DNA of 64,000 nt. Source: Scylla paramamosain (taxonomy: Eukaryota > Arthropoda > Malacostraca > Decapoda > Portunidae). The DNA lies in contig NC_087173.1 in NCBI RefSeq assembly GCF_035594125.1, positions 14,319,255 to 14,383,254 on the forward strand, written 5' to 3'. Positions 9,723-20,852 of this stretch are shown here, piece after piece. The first letter of the stretch is position 1. Each line of letters opens with the position of its first letter. The position numbers and the translations under genes were made by a program. The notes under the pieces are model-generated. The model was not told where the DNA came from. It saw nothing but the letters and a program-made list of their open reading frames with translations, and did not search any database.

Positions 9723-12700
9723 ACCTAGTTGTATTTACCTAGTTGTGAAATACAGGACAAGAGCCACACTAGGCTCGTGCCGTCCCGTCTCCATATTGAC
9801 TTTTATCTAGATTTTCTTTAAATTTATGAATTGTCTTTGCACATACAGTCTCATCCTTAAGTTCATTCCACACTGTAATACTTCTGTGTGGGAAGCTATG
9901 TTTCTTGATGTCTCTTCTGCAAACACTCCTATTCAGTCTCCTTCCATGTCCTCTTGTGTCTCTAGTATCTGGTATCAAGAGGTCTTCTCTGTCCGACTTT
10001 TCCATCCTTTCCAGTATTCTATATATATAGCTATCAAATCACCTCTTTCCCTCTTTTTTTCTAGTGTAGTCAGGCCCAACCTCTTCAACCTTTCCTCATA
10101 ACTATACTCTCTTAAGCTTGCAAGGATTTTAGTTGCAGCTCTGGATTCTTTCTAACTTTCTTGTATCCTTTTTCAAACTTCGACCACACTGATGCTGTGT
10201 ACTCCAATCTCGGACGTATCATCGTTGTTATCAGTTTTTTATCATATCTTCATCAATATAGGAGAATGCTATCTTGATGTTTTTCAGCAGTTTATATGTT
10301 TCTCCTATAATTTTTGTTTATGTGCTTCCAAAATGATAAATTATCAGTAATAATTACTCCTAGGTCTTTTTCTTCTGATCTTATAGAGATTTCTTCATTC
10401 CCTAAGTAATAGTTGCCAACTGGTCTTTTCACACTTTTTCCAAACCTCATCACACTACATTTTTTAGCATTAAACTCCATGTTCCACCTCATTAACCCTT
10501 CATTAATCTTAATTAAGTCCTGATTTAAAGCATTGCAATCCTCTTCATTTGTTACTTTCCTCATAATCTTAGCATCATGAGTGAAAATGTTCATGTAACT
10601 TTCTACACCTTCTGTCACATCGTTTACATAAACTGTGAACAAAATAGCCACTTGTTACTGTTCTCCAGTTCGACCTGCTGCCTTTAATTACTGTCCTCAT
10701 TTCTCTGTTTGTCAAAAAGTCAGTCATCCACTTTAACAGTGATCCACTGAGTCCTCCAGTTTTTTCCAATTTCCATATTAGTCTTCTGTGTGGAACTTTA
10801 TGGAATGCTTTTCTCAGATCTAAGTATATGCAGTCGGCCCATCCATCTCTCTCTGGCACTATATCTAATACTCTTGAGTAGAAACTTATCAAATTTGTAA
10901 CACAAGATCTTCCTTTTCTGAAACCAAACTGTTTCTCTGTTATCACCTTGTTGTCTTCTAGGTATTTCACCCATCTGTTCTTGATAATCTTTTCACAAAT
11001 CTTCGCCATCACATTTGTGAGCGATACTGGTCTATAATTTAATGGATCTTCTTTACTTCCGGTCTTGTGGATTGGGGTAATATCTGCCCATTTCCAATCT
11101 ATGGGTACTCTACCTTTTACCAGGGTGGTGCTAATTATATTGTGCAACGCTGAGACTAATTGTGAGCTACACTCTTTTAAAATCCAACTGGAGACACCAT
11201 CAGGACCCATTGCTTTCCTTACATCCAGGTCTTCCAACATATTCTTTACTTCATCTACTGATGTTTTAATCTCCTTTAGGTCGGTCCCTTTTTCTAATGC
11301 TGTCCTCTCACCTCTGAAATCATTTTCCTTAGTAGACACAGTGTGGAAGTATCTGTTAAACACTTCAGCTACCTCTTCTGGGTTATCCACTGTCTCTTCT
11401 CCAGCTTCTACTGTCCTTATTTCATCTTTACTCTTTAATTTTCCATTAATGAATTTATAAAATAATTTTGGTTGGTCTTTACATTTCTCCACAACATTCT
11501 TTTCAAAATTTTTCTGCTCATCTCTGCGAGTTTTAAGAAATTCGTTCCTCTTCCTTATATAATTGTTCCACAGGTCCAGTCTCCTGTTTTTCTTCCACTT
11601 GTTCCATGCTTTTTCTCTCTCCAATCTAGCTGTTGCACATCTGTTGTACCCATTTCTCTACTCCCTCATTATAAATGTCCAGGAAAGCTGTCCACTTTTC
11701 CTCTATGTCCTCCTTTTGAATAACCATGTTCCAATTCACTTCACTGAAATACTTCCTAAGTTGTCCAAAGTTAGTCTTGCTGTAGTTTATGTAGCCATTC
11801 TCTTCTGTGGTCCTCTTTTCTTATACTGAGGTTATTATCCATAGCTGTGAACTGAATCAGCACATGATCACTTTTTCCTATTGGGTTTATGTATTTAAGG
11901 TCTTCTACTATTTCTTGTTTCATGGTGGAAATTAGATCGAGCCTTGAAGGTGCTTCATTTCATCTAAATCTTGTGTCATCTGTAACCCATTGTGTCTAGA
12001 AATTTTCAGTAGCCAGGTCTAGTAGCTTGTTCCCCCATGATGGCTCACTGCCTTCCATGGTCCAATTCTCCCAAGATATCTCTTTACAGTTAAAGTCCCC
12101 CATCAGGAGTATATCGTCATTTTCCTCAAATAACTCTGCCAAACGTGTCCTTGTGTCCTCAAGCATTTTGTTATATTCATCCTCTCTCCAAGAGTTGGAA
12201 TAGGGGGGAACATAAGTCACCACAATGTTACAGTATCTTACAATATTCTGTCTTAAGTTTATTTTCAATACTTCTGTCTCCTCCACCCCATATGTGACAG
12301 ATTCCACTAATAAATCCTTCCTAATTAGAAGCATCACACCTCCTCCCTGTTTATTTTTTCTATTTCTCATCCAGAGGTTGTATTTTCCTTCACCAATATT
12401 TGATATATCCCTTCACTTGCCAATTTAATTTCAACAATTCCCATGATGTCCGGTTTCTCCTCTTTTAATTTCTTCGATCTCTCCAGTTAGCTCTTTTTCT
12501 TCTTGTAATGTCCCCACTAATTTTTCCACACATGTCTTTTCCTTCTTTTCTCTTTCAGTCCACTGAGGTGTATACTCTTCCTTCAGACCGAATACCACGA
12601 CAGTTTTTTTCTTATCCTCAGTTTCTCTCACCAAGTTTTCTTTGTTTTATAACTTGAACAACTTTTTCTGTGAGCTTTTTGTTGTTTGTCTTTGTTTGTT

Positions 12701-13020
12701 CCTCCACAATTTCCCTAAAATCAGTCTTTTCTTTCTCTTGTTCTTTCTTCCAATTTTCCTGTTTTACGTTTAACTCTTCCACTTTGCCTTCATATTCCAT
12801 TGCTTTCTTTTCATATAACGTTTGTTTTTTATGTAGATCGTCATATGCACCTCTCCACACCCCCTTCTCGGTGATCAAAGTTTCAACCATCTTCTCCATC
12901 TTGTCAAATCTATCCTTCATTTCCTTCATTTCAGTTTCCAGTGTGATAATTCTCCTTCTCATCATTGCTTTCCCGACCCTTCAGTCCTCTTCCCCAAATC
13001 CCGAGGTCTCTCTGTCTAGC
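9721..13020 (-). mobile_element. LINE A2 in intron F-G, nearly full length, inactive
   Basis: Minus-strand family A LINE. From its 5' side: an ORF1-like coiled-coil region (12,965-12,618, ETEMKEMKDRFDKMEKM) and VVVFGLKEE (12,634-12,431); an AP endonuclease (12,370-11,996, GGGVMLLIRK, LLMGDFNCKEISWE, then GKSDHVL near 11,870); and a long RT frame 11,624-10,575 (KAMGPDGVSSWILKE, DITPIHKTGSKEDPLNYRPV, KQFGFRKGRSC). The ORF2 end (WNELKDETVCAKTIHKFKEN) stops at 9,769. Two key defects are visible. The SGVPQGSVLGP motif is deleted at about 10,640-10,660 with a frame change, and the catalytic FADD reads FTHD near 10,580. The 3' end carries the AACTAGGTAAA duplicate and (CA)n (9,689-9,720). The 5' limit is approximate. 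Confidence 0.88.
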
Positions 13021-13285
13021 CTTCAAGACGGTCCCCATTGGCATAAACAACATAGTGGGGACTGAAGTAGACCCCTCTTCACCGCTCATTATAACAATTT
13101 AACTGCTTTGGAGACGAAACAGCAACGAGTAGAACCAGTGTGAACTCTCATACTCTGTATTTCCACTAGGGCAACTCTCAGTGACGTAGATGGCTGGATT
13201 TTTAGTGTGTGTGTGTGTGTGTGTGTTTAGTAAACTTTCAGGCCTTTTTGGTTCCCATGAAAGGACTCAAAGATACACCAATAAT

Positions 13286-13425
<140 letters not shown>

Positions 13426-13447
13426 CTTCTCTTCTCTTCTCTTGCAG

Positions 13448-13686
13448 GGTGCACCCACCAGTGACCTGGGCCACAAGAGTGATCCCTGGCAGGTCACGGC
13501 AAGTCTCTTGGGAGGTCCGCCAGGTGCCATCCTCATGGGCACCACCACAGTTCCCAACAGGAATGGCACTGCCATCTTCACCAACCTGTCTGTCAGCAAG
13601 CCCGGGGAAGGCTACAACCTCACTTTCACCATCACCTACCCCAGCTATGCTCCAGCCCTCACCACCACCCTGGAGGAGACCTTCAG
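13448..13686 (+). CDS. PKHD1L1: Fibrocystin-L-like gene, exon G (Ig-like/REJ-like unit)
   Basis: An 80-codon exon entering in phase 0 after CTTGCAG and leaving with two bases at TTCAG|GTAGGT. It encodes GHKSDPWQVTASLLGGPPGA, then LMGTTTVPNRNGTAIFTNL and GYNLTFTITYPSYAP. This 'PW.V..SL..G....L.GT.TV....G.A.FTNL.....G..Y.L.F' pattern recurs in the C-terminal extracellular repeats of fibrocystin-L. Its final AG plus the first C of exon H make one serine codon, so the two exons join cleanly. Confidence 0.82.
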
Positions 13687-13694
13687 GTAGGTGC

Positions 13695-13800
13695 AGGTCT
13701 TTATTTATGTAAGAGGGGGACTGGTCAAGGGCAACAAAAAGTTTAAAAAAGCCCAATGAGAGTGCCAGTCCCTAAAGAGAGGTCAAAAAGAACCATCCAA
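13695..13800 (-). mobile_element. 3' end fragment of a family B LINE
   Basis: Reverse complement matches the B terminus: GACTGGCA...CTCATTGGGC, then GTTGCCCTTG(A/G)CCAG and a pyrimidine-rich CTTACATAAATAAA tail. It starts only 9 bp after the exon G donor. Confidence 0.75.
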
Positions 13801-13819
13801 AGCTGGAGCACAAGTGTCT

Positions 13820-14080
13820 GGTGTAAGAACAGAAGAATAAGAAAATAAGTGAAGCTGTAAGAAGCCATCAGGCCTACACATGGCAGTCCCTGTACAAAGC
13901 ATGCTTACCTATTTCCACCTATCAACCTCATTCATAAATTTGTGTAATCTTCTTTTAAAGGTCACTAAATAATCAGCTTCATTACTGAGTCCATTCCATT
14001 CATCCACCACTCTATTTAAAAACCAATTCCTTCCTATCTCTTTTAAATTTAACTTAATCAGGGTACATTAATGGTGTCTC
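13820..14080 (-). mobile_element. 3' fragment of an unclassified LINE (family F)
   Basis: The reverse complement matches 24,110-24,345. Both read like an eroded ORF end: IGRNWF, then VDEWNGLS-like, then FKRRLHKFM, followed by AGGGACTGCCATGTGTAG and a GATGGCTTCTTACAG-type 3' UTR. The two copies are on opposite strands. Confidence 0.7.
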
Positions 14081-14187
14081 TAGGGATTAGACCTTGACAG
14101 GATACTGAGGGAAATGCAAGTCTGACATACCAAAAAGGAGAGAAAAGGATCTCAGTATTTACCAAGATACAATTACTATTGGAGTCA

Positions 14188-14275
14188 CATAAGTGATCTA
14201 ATAGTTGGTCTTCTTTTGGTCTCCCCTCAGTGCATAAGTGATGTAATAGTTGGTCTTCTTTTGGCCTCCCCTCAG
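14188..14275 (+). repeat. 45-bp tandem duplication of exon H acceptor region
   Basis: Two nearly identical 45-bp units (CATAAGTGAT(C/G)TAATAGTTGG...TCCCCTCAG) lie head to tail. Each ends in a full polypyrimidine tract plus CAG. The upstream AG (14,230) is followed by an in-frame stop-rich unit, so only the downstream one (14,275) keeps the reading frame. Confidence 0.9.
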
Positions 14276-14405
14276 CTTGACACAGATGAGTGCAGCAATG
14301 GTCCTGCAGCAGCCCAGCATAGTGCAGGCCGGACAACCCACCACCATCACTGTTCACTTTGTTGACAAGGACTCTGGCTTGGTTTTTAATGGCCTGGCTT
14401 TCAAG
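14276..14405 (+). CDS. PKHD1L1: Fibrocystin-L-like gene, exon H (module 1)
   Basis: Encodes SAAMVLQQPSIVQAGQPTTI, then TVHFVDKDSGLVFNGLAFK. It enters with one base completing the serine codon started in exon G and leaves in phase 0 at TTCAAG|GTGAGG. The 'AG.P..I.V...D..SG....G' pattern matches the strand pair opening the next fibrocystin-type repeat. A paralogous exon, H' at 21,615, has the same length class and the same phases, which supports both. Confidence 0.75.
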
Positions 14406-14915
14406 GTGAGGAGACAGACAGGCATGATTGACTTAAATGTTGCATATAAAGAGTAATAAAATAATATAATCTTTGTTAACATGATGTGAGGAAGTGAGGA
14501 GACCGACAGGAATGATTTTTTTTTCTTTTTTTTTTATAGAGTAATAAAACAATATAATTTCTGTTATTGTTCAGTTTGTTGACAAAGATTCTGGATTGTA
14601 GTTTGATGGCAAGGCATTGAAGGTGAGGAGATGACAAAATCAAGTTAAATTTTTTGTGATAGCGTAATAAAACAATATTAATTCTGTTATCAAGAGGCAT
14701 TCAGTTTGTTGACAAGGACTCTGGCCCAGTGCTTGGATGGCAAGACTTTAAAGGTGTGGTAGACAGGAATAATCGAGTCAAGTTTATTTTTTGCATACAT
14801 GCATGAAGTAATAAAGCAATATTATTTCTATTATCATGATACATTCATTCAGCTTGTTTACAAAAATTCTGGCTTAATGTTTGATGGTGAGGCTTTCAAG
14901 GTGAGGAGATGGACA
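14406..14915 (+). repeat. Decayed tandem copies of the exon H 3' end and its donor
   Basis: TTTGTTGACAA(G/A)GA(C/T)TCTGG from exon H reappears at about 14,573, 14,702 and, weaker, 14,853. The first and last copies are followed by a GATGGC/GATGGTGAGGC stretch and AAGGTGAGGAG. A donor-flanking partial copy lies at 14,484-14,515. Period is about 130-150 bp. Stops occur within the copies, so they are not extra exons. Confidence 0.8.
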
Positions 14916-15239
14916 GAAATTACTAAGTTAATTAAGGGACTGTAATTAACTTTTTTGAATGGAAATGTGTGCAAAAAGCAACATTGGTCTGTGCACACTG
15001 AAAAATCATCCAGCACTTTGGCAACAATCTGCCAAAGTTTGAGCTGTGTGTCTGAGACATAGCTTGTTTACACTCAGGCTTTAGATTACACCTTGTGGTA
15101 CTCCTTATGTTTTGCTGTTTTTCATAATACTGTATCTGTTTTTTTGTGTGTGCATGATTTTTGGAGACTTTTTCAGATGTGTGGCATGTTATCCCTAAGT
15201 GGTGGGAGGGGAGGGAGTGGGACAGTAATTACTGGATAA

Positions 15240-15545
15240 TGAGTCAGTACTCAGTTGGCCTAAGGTGAGGCCAGGGCATGTATGTACTGCCACGCTGGTG
15301 CCAGACCATCCACATGACTCATAAAATTTATGAGAGGAATTGTGTTACTATCTTCTGTGAAGACCATAACCATAGCAGAGTCTTGTAAGTACAGTCACTA
15401 GGGTGTTGTAGGGAGGTCCACAACACTGTTCCTTCCCACCAGAGACCAGTGGGGCTAAGAGTGTGAGTGATGTGTGTGTGAGTGAGTGTTGCTTTGTCTG
15501 GGATTGGTGGCCTGGTGTATAGATAAGTAGATAGATGAAGGGAGT
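15240..15545 (+). repeat. Dispersed repeat R2, copy 2
   Basis: Second copy of the repeat at 8,490-8,730, same strand, ending in GGCCTGGTGTATAGATAAG and GATA units. It lies about 100 bp upstream of exon I. Confidence 0.7.
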
Positions 15546-15651
15546 AAAATTATACCCTCTCTGTTATCCTTCCATAAGAAAGCACAGAAGTTGAGAGGAA
15601 TTGCATCTGTAATGTATTTTCTTTCCTGAGCCTCTTCTCTCTCCTCCTCAG

Positions 15652-15715
15652 GCCAGACATTTGTGGGCAAACTGCTGGCAAAGACTGCTGAGGGACACTT
15701 TGAGGTTATCCAGAG
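15652..15715 (+). CDS. Candidate exon I (module 1)
   Basis: A 64-bp segment between a strong acceptor (CTCCTCCTCAG) and donor (CCAGAG|GTATGC). In the frame that joins exon J it encodes QTFVGKLLAKTAEGHFEVIQ, and its last two bases plus the first base of exon J form an arginine codon. It resembles I' at 22,412. The join back to exon H is off by one base, so either a small exon is missed or the frame is damaged. Confidence 0.5.
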
Positions 15716-15748
15716 GTATGCCAAGTAAGAAACAGAAGAGAATGTTAC

Positions 15749-18700
15749 AAGGAGGAGGTAGCAGGCACCTGCCAAAATGATAATTACTCCCAGTGAGGTC
15801 TAAAGCACTGGATGATGGGGTGCTGTGAACTTATCATTAAACGCAGCTGTGACTTCACTGAATGTTTCCCTTTGTGTCTCACAAGAAAAGGGGACAGTCA
15901 CAGCGTGCTCTCTAAAGACAACTCTCTTCCTTCACACAAAACTACAAGCATCTAATTACACACACACCCTTCACTCAATTATCATGGAGACTCCTACACC
16001 AGCCTCATAGAGTCATCATCGGGGGAGGGGACAACAAATGTCCCCAGGTCAGACTGCTCTTCTGGTATCGACCCTAAGTGTCTTGACACCGCTCAACTTT
16101 TTCTTCATTAACTCCTGCAACATTTGCAGTCTTGGATCAAATTTTCAGTCTGTAAAAACACCATCTCTCCTCTACTAAACCTTATTTTCTTTTCCTCACT
16201 GAAACACAGGTGTCTAAGGCAACTGACATTAGCCCCATTTTTGTTCTCTCCTACTTTCTCTATCATCATTTTCAATCCAAAGCTGGATGTTGCATTTATG
16301 TGCACAACAACTTAACCTGCTCTCTTGCCCACGCTCTTGAATCTTCCGAGTTTTCCACCATCTGGCTACGATTACAGTCACTCTCAAACTAAATGTATCT
16401 GTGCTGTATACCTCTCACCTAACTCCTCTGACTTTAAAAAATTCTTTGACTTCTTAACTTCCAAAGTGGAGCACATTCTGACCCTCTTCCCTTTTGCAGA
16501 GATCTCCATTCTTGGAGACTTCAATGTTCACCATCAGCTTTGGCTTTCCTCTCCCTTCACTGACCATCCTGGTGAACCAGCCTTCAACTTTGCTATCCTC
16601 CACAACCTAGAGCAATCGGTGCAACACCCTACTTGTATTCCTGACCATCTTGGAGATATGCCCAACATTATTAATCTTTTCATAACCTCTAATCCTTCTG
16701 CTTATGCAGAAGGATTAGAGGTTATGATTCTCTGTTGTTGTTAGGATTCTCTGTTGGGCTCATCCAGTCACAATCTCATATCTTTATCTTGTCCTATCAC
16801 TCCAGTCCTTCCTCAGCATCCCCATAAGCAGAAGTGCCTCTAGGATTTTGCCTCTGCTAGCTGCAGGGACCCAAGGAGATATTTTGCTGATTTTCCTTGG
16901 AATGACTACTGCTTCCATGTCAGAGACCTGTCTGTGTGCAGAGTACATAACAGAGGTAGTAGAGTCTGACATGGAGGTGTACATTCCTCACTCTTTACCT
17001 TCCAAATCTTGGTTTAACACAGCTTGTTCTCTTGCTATACATGATAGAGAGGTGGCCTACAAAAGGTACTTAAGCCTTCCATCACCAGAATATCATGGGC
17101 TTTATATTTTTGCCCGGAACCATGCCAAGTCTGTTCTCCAACTAGCCAAAAACTCCTTCATTAATGGAAAGTGTCAAAATCTTTCAAGATCTAACTCCCC
17201 TTGTAACTTCTGGCACCAAGCCAAAAACATCTCCAATAATTTTGCTTCTCCTTCTTTTCCTCCTTTATATCAACCGGATGGTACCACTGCTATCACATCT
17301 ATCTCTAAACCTGAACTCTTCACTCAAACCTTTGCTAAAAACTCTACCTTGGACAATTCAGGGCTTGTTCCTCCCTCGTCTCCACCCTCTGACTACTTCA
17401 TGCTACCTATTAAAATTCTTCACAGTCATGTTTTCATGCCCTCCCTGGCCTAAACCCTCGGAAGGCTTATGGACCTGATGGGGTGCCTCATATTGTTCTC
17501 CGAAACTGTGCCTCTATGCTTGCACCTTGCCTAATCAAACTCTTTCAACTCTGTCAGCATCTACCATTCCTTCTTGCTGGAAGTTTGCCTACTTTCAGCC
17601 TGTTCCTAAAAAGGGTGACTTCAAATCCCTCAAACTGCCATCCTATTGTTTTAATTTCCTGCCTATCTAAAGTTTTTTAATCAATCATCAACAAGAAGAT
17701 TCTTAAACATCTTTCACTTCACAACCTTCTATCTGATCACCAGTATGGGTTCCATCAAGGCCACTCTACTGGTGATCTTTTGGCTTTCCTTACTGAGTCT
17801 TAGTCATCCTCTTATAAAGATTTTGGTGAGACTTTTGCTGTTGCTTTGGACATATTAAAAGTTTTTGATAGAGTTTGGCACAAAGCTTTGATTTCCAAAC
17901 TACTCTCCTGCGCCTTCTATCCTTTTCTCTGTAACTTCATCTTAAGTCTCCATTCTGACCGTTCTATTGCTGCTGTGGTAGATGATCACTATTCTTCCTT
18001 TAAATCTATTAACTGTGGTGTTCCTCAGGGTTCTGTCCTATCACCCACTCTCTTCTTATTATTCTCCAGTGACCTAAACCAAACTTCTTGTCTTATCCAC
18101 TCCTACACTGATGATACCACCCTGCACTTTTCTTCATCTTTTGTAGAAGTCCAACCCTTCAGGAAGTAAAGAGTTCATGCAGGGAAGCCACAGAAGACCT
18201 GACTTCTGATCTCTCTAAAATTTCTGATTAGAGCAGAGCAAACTTAGTATTATTCAATGCCTCAAAAACTCAATTCCTCCACCTATCAACTTGACACAAC
18301 CTTCCAGATAACTATCCCATCTTCAGTGACACTTAACTGTCCCCCTTTCTACACTGAACATCCTTGGTCTGTTCTTTTCTTATAATCTAAACTGGAAATT
18401 TCACATCACATCCCTAGCTAAAACAGCTCTTATGAAATTAGATGTTCTGAGACATCTTCACCAGTTTTTCTCATCCCCCCCCCCAACTGCTAACTCAGTA
18501 CAGGGGCCTTATCTGTCCATGTATGCTTTACATGTCTGGGGGGGTTCCACTTGTACTGCTCATCTAGACATTATGGAATCAAAAGCTTTTTGTCTCATCA
18601 GCTCCTCTCCTCTAACTCACTGTCTTCAGCCGGTTTCTCATCACTGCAATGTTGCATCTCTTGCTATCATCTACTGCTGTTTTCATGCTAACTGCTCTTC

Positions 18701-19072
18701 TAATCTTGCTAACTGCATGCCTCCCCTCCTCTGACGGCCTCGCTGCACAAGACTTTCTTCTTTCTTTCACCCCCTATTCTGTCCACCTCTCTAATGCAAG
18801 AGTTAACCAGTATTCTCAATCATTCATTCCTTTCTCTAGTAAACTCTGGAACTCCCTGCCTGCTTCTGTCTTTCCACCTTCCTATGACTTGAATTCCTTC
18901 AAGAAGGAGGTTTCAAGACACTTATCCTTCAATTTTTGACTGCTGCTTTGGACCCTTTTATGGGACTGGCATCTCAGTGGGTCTTTTTATTTTTTGGTGG
19001 GGGGAGGGGGAGGGTTGTTGCCCTTGGCCAGTGTCCCTCCTACTTGAAAAAATAAATAAATAAAAATATCAC
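15749..19072 (+). mobile_element. LINE B2 in intron I-J, near full length, inactive
   Basis: Plus-strand family B LINE of about 3.3 kb. It starts 34 bp after the exon I donor with the shared 5' sequence (GCAGGCACCTGCC) and ends in an A-rich AAATAAATAAATAAAA tail. Endonuclease remnants: [30 protein letters not shown] (about 16,500-16,550). RT remnants: GVPQGSVLSPTLFLLF near 18,018 and a catalytic block reading YTDD instead of YADD near 18,107. C-terminal LWNSLPASVFPPSYDLNSF lies near 18,850. Many stops and frameshifts. A perfect fold-back at 16,681-16,726 is described in the findings. Confidence 0.9.
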
Positions 19073-19119
19073 CACCCATATCTTCCCAACACAAATACTG
19101 ACAACAACCCCTGTGTCAG

Positions 19120-19233
19120 GCTGTATGTACCAGATGAGGCCGTGTCAATGCTCACCTTTGAGAACGTCATATTTGAGGCACCTGACGTGAGACAGCAACT
19201 CATAGCCAAGGTTGCTGTCGTCTCCGCTAGCTG
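19120..19233 (+). CDS. Candidate exon J (module 1)
   Basis: Acceptor CCTGTGTCAG, donor GCTAGCTG|GTACGT. Encodes LYVPDEAVSMLTFENVIFE, then APDVRQQLIAKVAVVSAS. Its paralogue J' (22,729) reads IYLPKNNLSTIPVDVVISEV, then VRYQLAAQVSVVPAG. The shared pattern 'YxP....S......V...E...V..QL.A.V.VV', and equal entry and exit phases, argue that both are real exons of a repeated domain. In fibrocystin-type repeats the counterpart is the 'F..L....PG..Y.L.F.V' strand pair. Confidence 0.62.
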
Positions 19234-19261
19234 GTACGTGGAGTCCTCTCGAGTATTGGTG

Positions 19262-19447
19262 TCAGTCTGGTAAACTCTGGAGCTCCCTGCCTGTGTCTGT
19301 ACTTCCTTATACGAGACACTTCTTAAATTTAGGGTAATTCTTTTGGCTCTGTCTTCTAGAGACTGGTACCTCAATGGTCCCTTTTATTTTTATTTATTTA
19401 TTTATTTATTTTATTTCATTTTATTTTATTTCATTTCATTTCTTTTT

Positions 19448-19525
<78 letters not shown>

Positions 19526-19565
19526 TTTTGTTGGCCTTAGCCAGAGTTCCTCTTACATAAAGGAA
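19262..19565 (+). mobile_element. Diverged family B LINE 3' end, split by TTTA and CT arrays
   Basis: GGTAAACTCTGGAGCTCCCTGCC matches the B ORF2 end (NSLPAS). GACTGGTACCTCAATGG and, after (TTTA)n plus (CT)n at 19,459-19,522, TTGGCCTTAGCCAGAGTTCC and CTTACATAAAGG match the B 3' UTR. It is more diverged than B1-B5, and its last part is interrupted by microsatellite expansion. Confidence 0.7.
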
Positions 19566-19639
19566 AATCTTGTATACTGATGTACATACTTATGGAAGTT
19601 AGGATAAAATGTATTGCATGTTGATGTACTGTTTAAAAC

Positions 19640-19745
19640 CCCAATACCTCACACTACAGACTATTAAAGATGCAGAATCCTTGCTGAACCATCACTGGAA
19701 CCATGAAAACACCCCTGAAAACACCATAACAACTGAAAGTATTGG
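19640..19745 (+). repeat. Dispersed repeat R1, copy 1
   Basis: GATGCAGAATCCTTGCTGAA, then CATCACTGGAACCATGAAAA and CACCCCTGAAAACACC. This block recurs, diverged, at 22.13, 22.24, 30.11 and 30.25 kb. It is just upstream of exon K. Confidence 0.65.
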
Positions 19746-19801
19746 AGGTAAGAGAGAGAGTAAAACATTTGGGAGTGCAGTTTATTATGTCTCCCATACA
19801 G

Positions 19802-19908
19802 GACTGGTGGTGTATCCCTCACATCTGGTCATCAAGGAGTACCCCATGGTCAAGTCCTTGCACACCGATCTGTTCTGATGGAAGCAGTTGGAGGGTGTGG
19901 AGGATGTG
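19802..19908 (+). pseudogene. Candidate exon K (module 1), with in-frame stop
   Basis: Acceptor CCCATACAG, donor GATGTG|GTGAGA. Encodes LVVYPSHLVIKEYPMVKSL, matching K' (LVVYPENLEIQENSVTKNM) at 23,711. A TGA at 19,876-19,878 interrupts the frame, after which the sequence reads on to the donor. Exit phase (0) fits exon M. Entry is one base off the exit of exon J. Either the exon is dead, or the real gene uses a shorter form ending at this stop. Confidence 0.5.
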
Positions 19909-19924
19909 GTGAGAATGACTGTCC

Positions 19925-20240
19925 TTATCACCCATCTGTTATATCCTTCAGTATCTTCTTTTCTTCACCTGCACTGTGTTTTTTCCTCTTGCATCCTTCA
20001 GTAATATTGTTTTCTTCATGCCTCCTGTGTTCTTTTTGCTTCTGTTCTATCCTTCATTATACTTTTCTGTTATATCCTTCAGTGATATCCTTTTTCTCCT
20101 GCAGTGTATTCTTTTTCCCTCTTATCATATCATGTATCCTTCAATGATATCTTTTCTTCATCTTTGCTGTATTCTTTTTCCTCTACCTTATCCTTCATTA
20201 TCCATTTCTTCACTCATCCTGTATTCCTCTTTCTTCTTTC
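19925..20240 (+). repeat. Acceptor-like minisatellite after exon K
   Basis: Five or more pyrimidine-rich units of about 45-65 bp, each with ATCCTTCAGTRATAT or ATCCTTCATTAT and TTTTTCTTCCT(G)CAC(C/T)GTGTTC. Several units contain a CTTCAG or CCTGCAG acceptor-like core. Confidence 0.7.
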
Positions 20241-20317
20241 TTTAATGCACACTTTCCTCCACACACACAATTTAAACCTTTCTATCATGCATAGTTACCC
20301 TCACCCCCTCCTTGCCC

Positions 20318-20320
<3 letters not shown>

Positions 20321-20366
<46 letters not shown>
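20321..20366. repeat. (CA)n microsatellite
   Basis: Perfect CA repeat of about 45 bp, 30 bp upstream of the exon M acceptor. Confidence 0.95.
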
Positions 20367-20368
<2 letters not shown>

Positions 20369-20396
20369 CTAATGATGTTATGGTGATGTGACACAG

Positions 20397-20526
20397 TTGG
20401 AGGATGGAGTGCTGAGTATGTTGCTGCAGTCAGTAGACATGCTGGCTGCTGGCTGACGGAGTGTACTGTGGCCCCGTTGATTTCACTCTCAGCAATGACT
20501 CCAAGAAGACCATAGCAGAGTACCAA
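20397..20526 (+). pseudogene. Candidate exon M (module 1), 1-nt frameshift
   Basis: Acceptor GTGACACAG, donor TACCAA|GTGTGT. The first 19 codons read LEDGVLSMLLQSVDMLAAG, then TGA at 20,454-20,456. Shifting by one base gives GVYCGPVDFTLSNDSKKTI, which is similar to M' (CPVTFAP...SGSSKK). The length of 130 bp is one more than a whole number of codons. A single inserted base would restore phase 0 at both ends, exactly what exons K and L require. Either a recent inactivating insertion or an assembly error. Confidence 0.5.
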
Positions 20527-20599
20527 GTGTGTAGTGAATTGAATGGCTGTATTTTTCATTCTTTCTTCTGTGGTAAAAGAATGTCAAAAGCAAGCTCGT

Positions 20600-20850
20600 T
20601 CATCGCTTTCTTGTCTTCCTGTAGTCATTTTCATTGCTTTTATATTCTTTCCACTAATTCTTCTCTCTTCCTCTACTTCCTACAGTCACTTTCATTTAAG
20701 TTTTCTATTCATTTCACTAATTCTTTTCACTCTCTATTTCTTATAGCCACTTCCATTACTCTTTCTTATTCTCCTCTCTCCCTCCATGTCTCACAGCCAT
20801 TTTCATCGTCCTTTTCTAGTTCACTAATTCTTCTCACTTCCTCTGCTTCA
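20600..20850 (+). repeat. Acceptor-like minisatellite upstream of exon L
   Basis: Five head-to-tail units of about 60-70 bp: CTTCCTGTAGTCATTTTCAT, CTTCCTACAGTCACTTTCAT, TTCTTATAGCCACTTCCAT, GTCTCACAGCCATTTTCAT and finally TCTGCTTCAAG before exon L. Each copy contains a pyrimidine tract plus AG. Confidence 0.85.
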
Positions 20851-20852
20851 AG

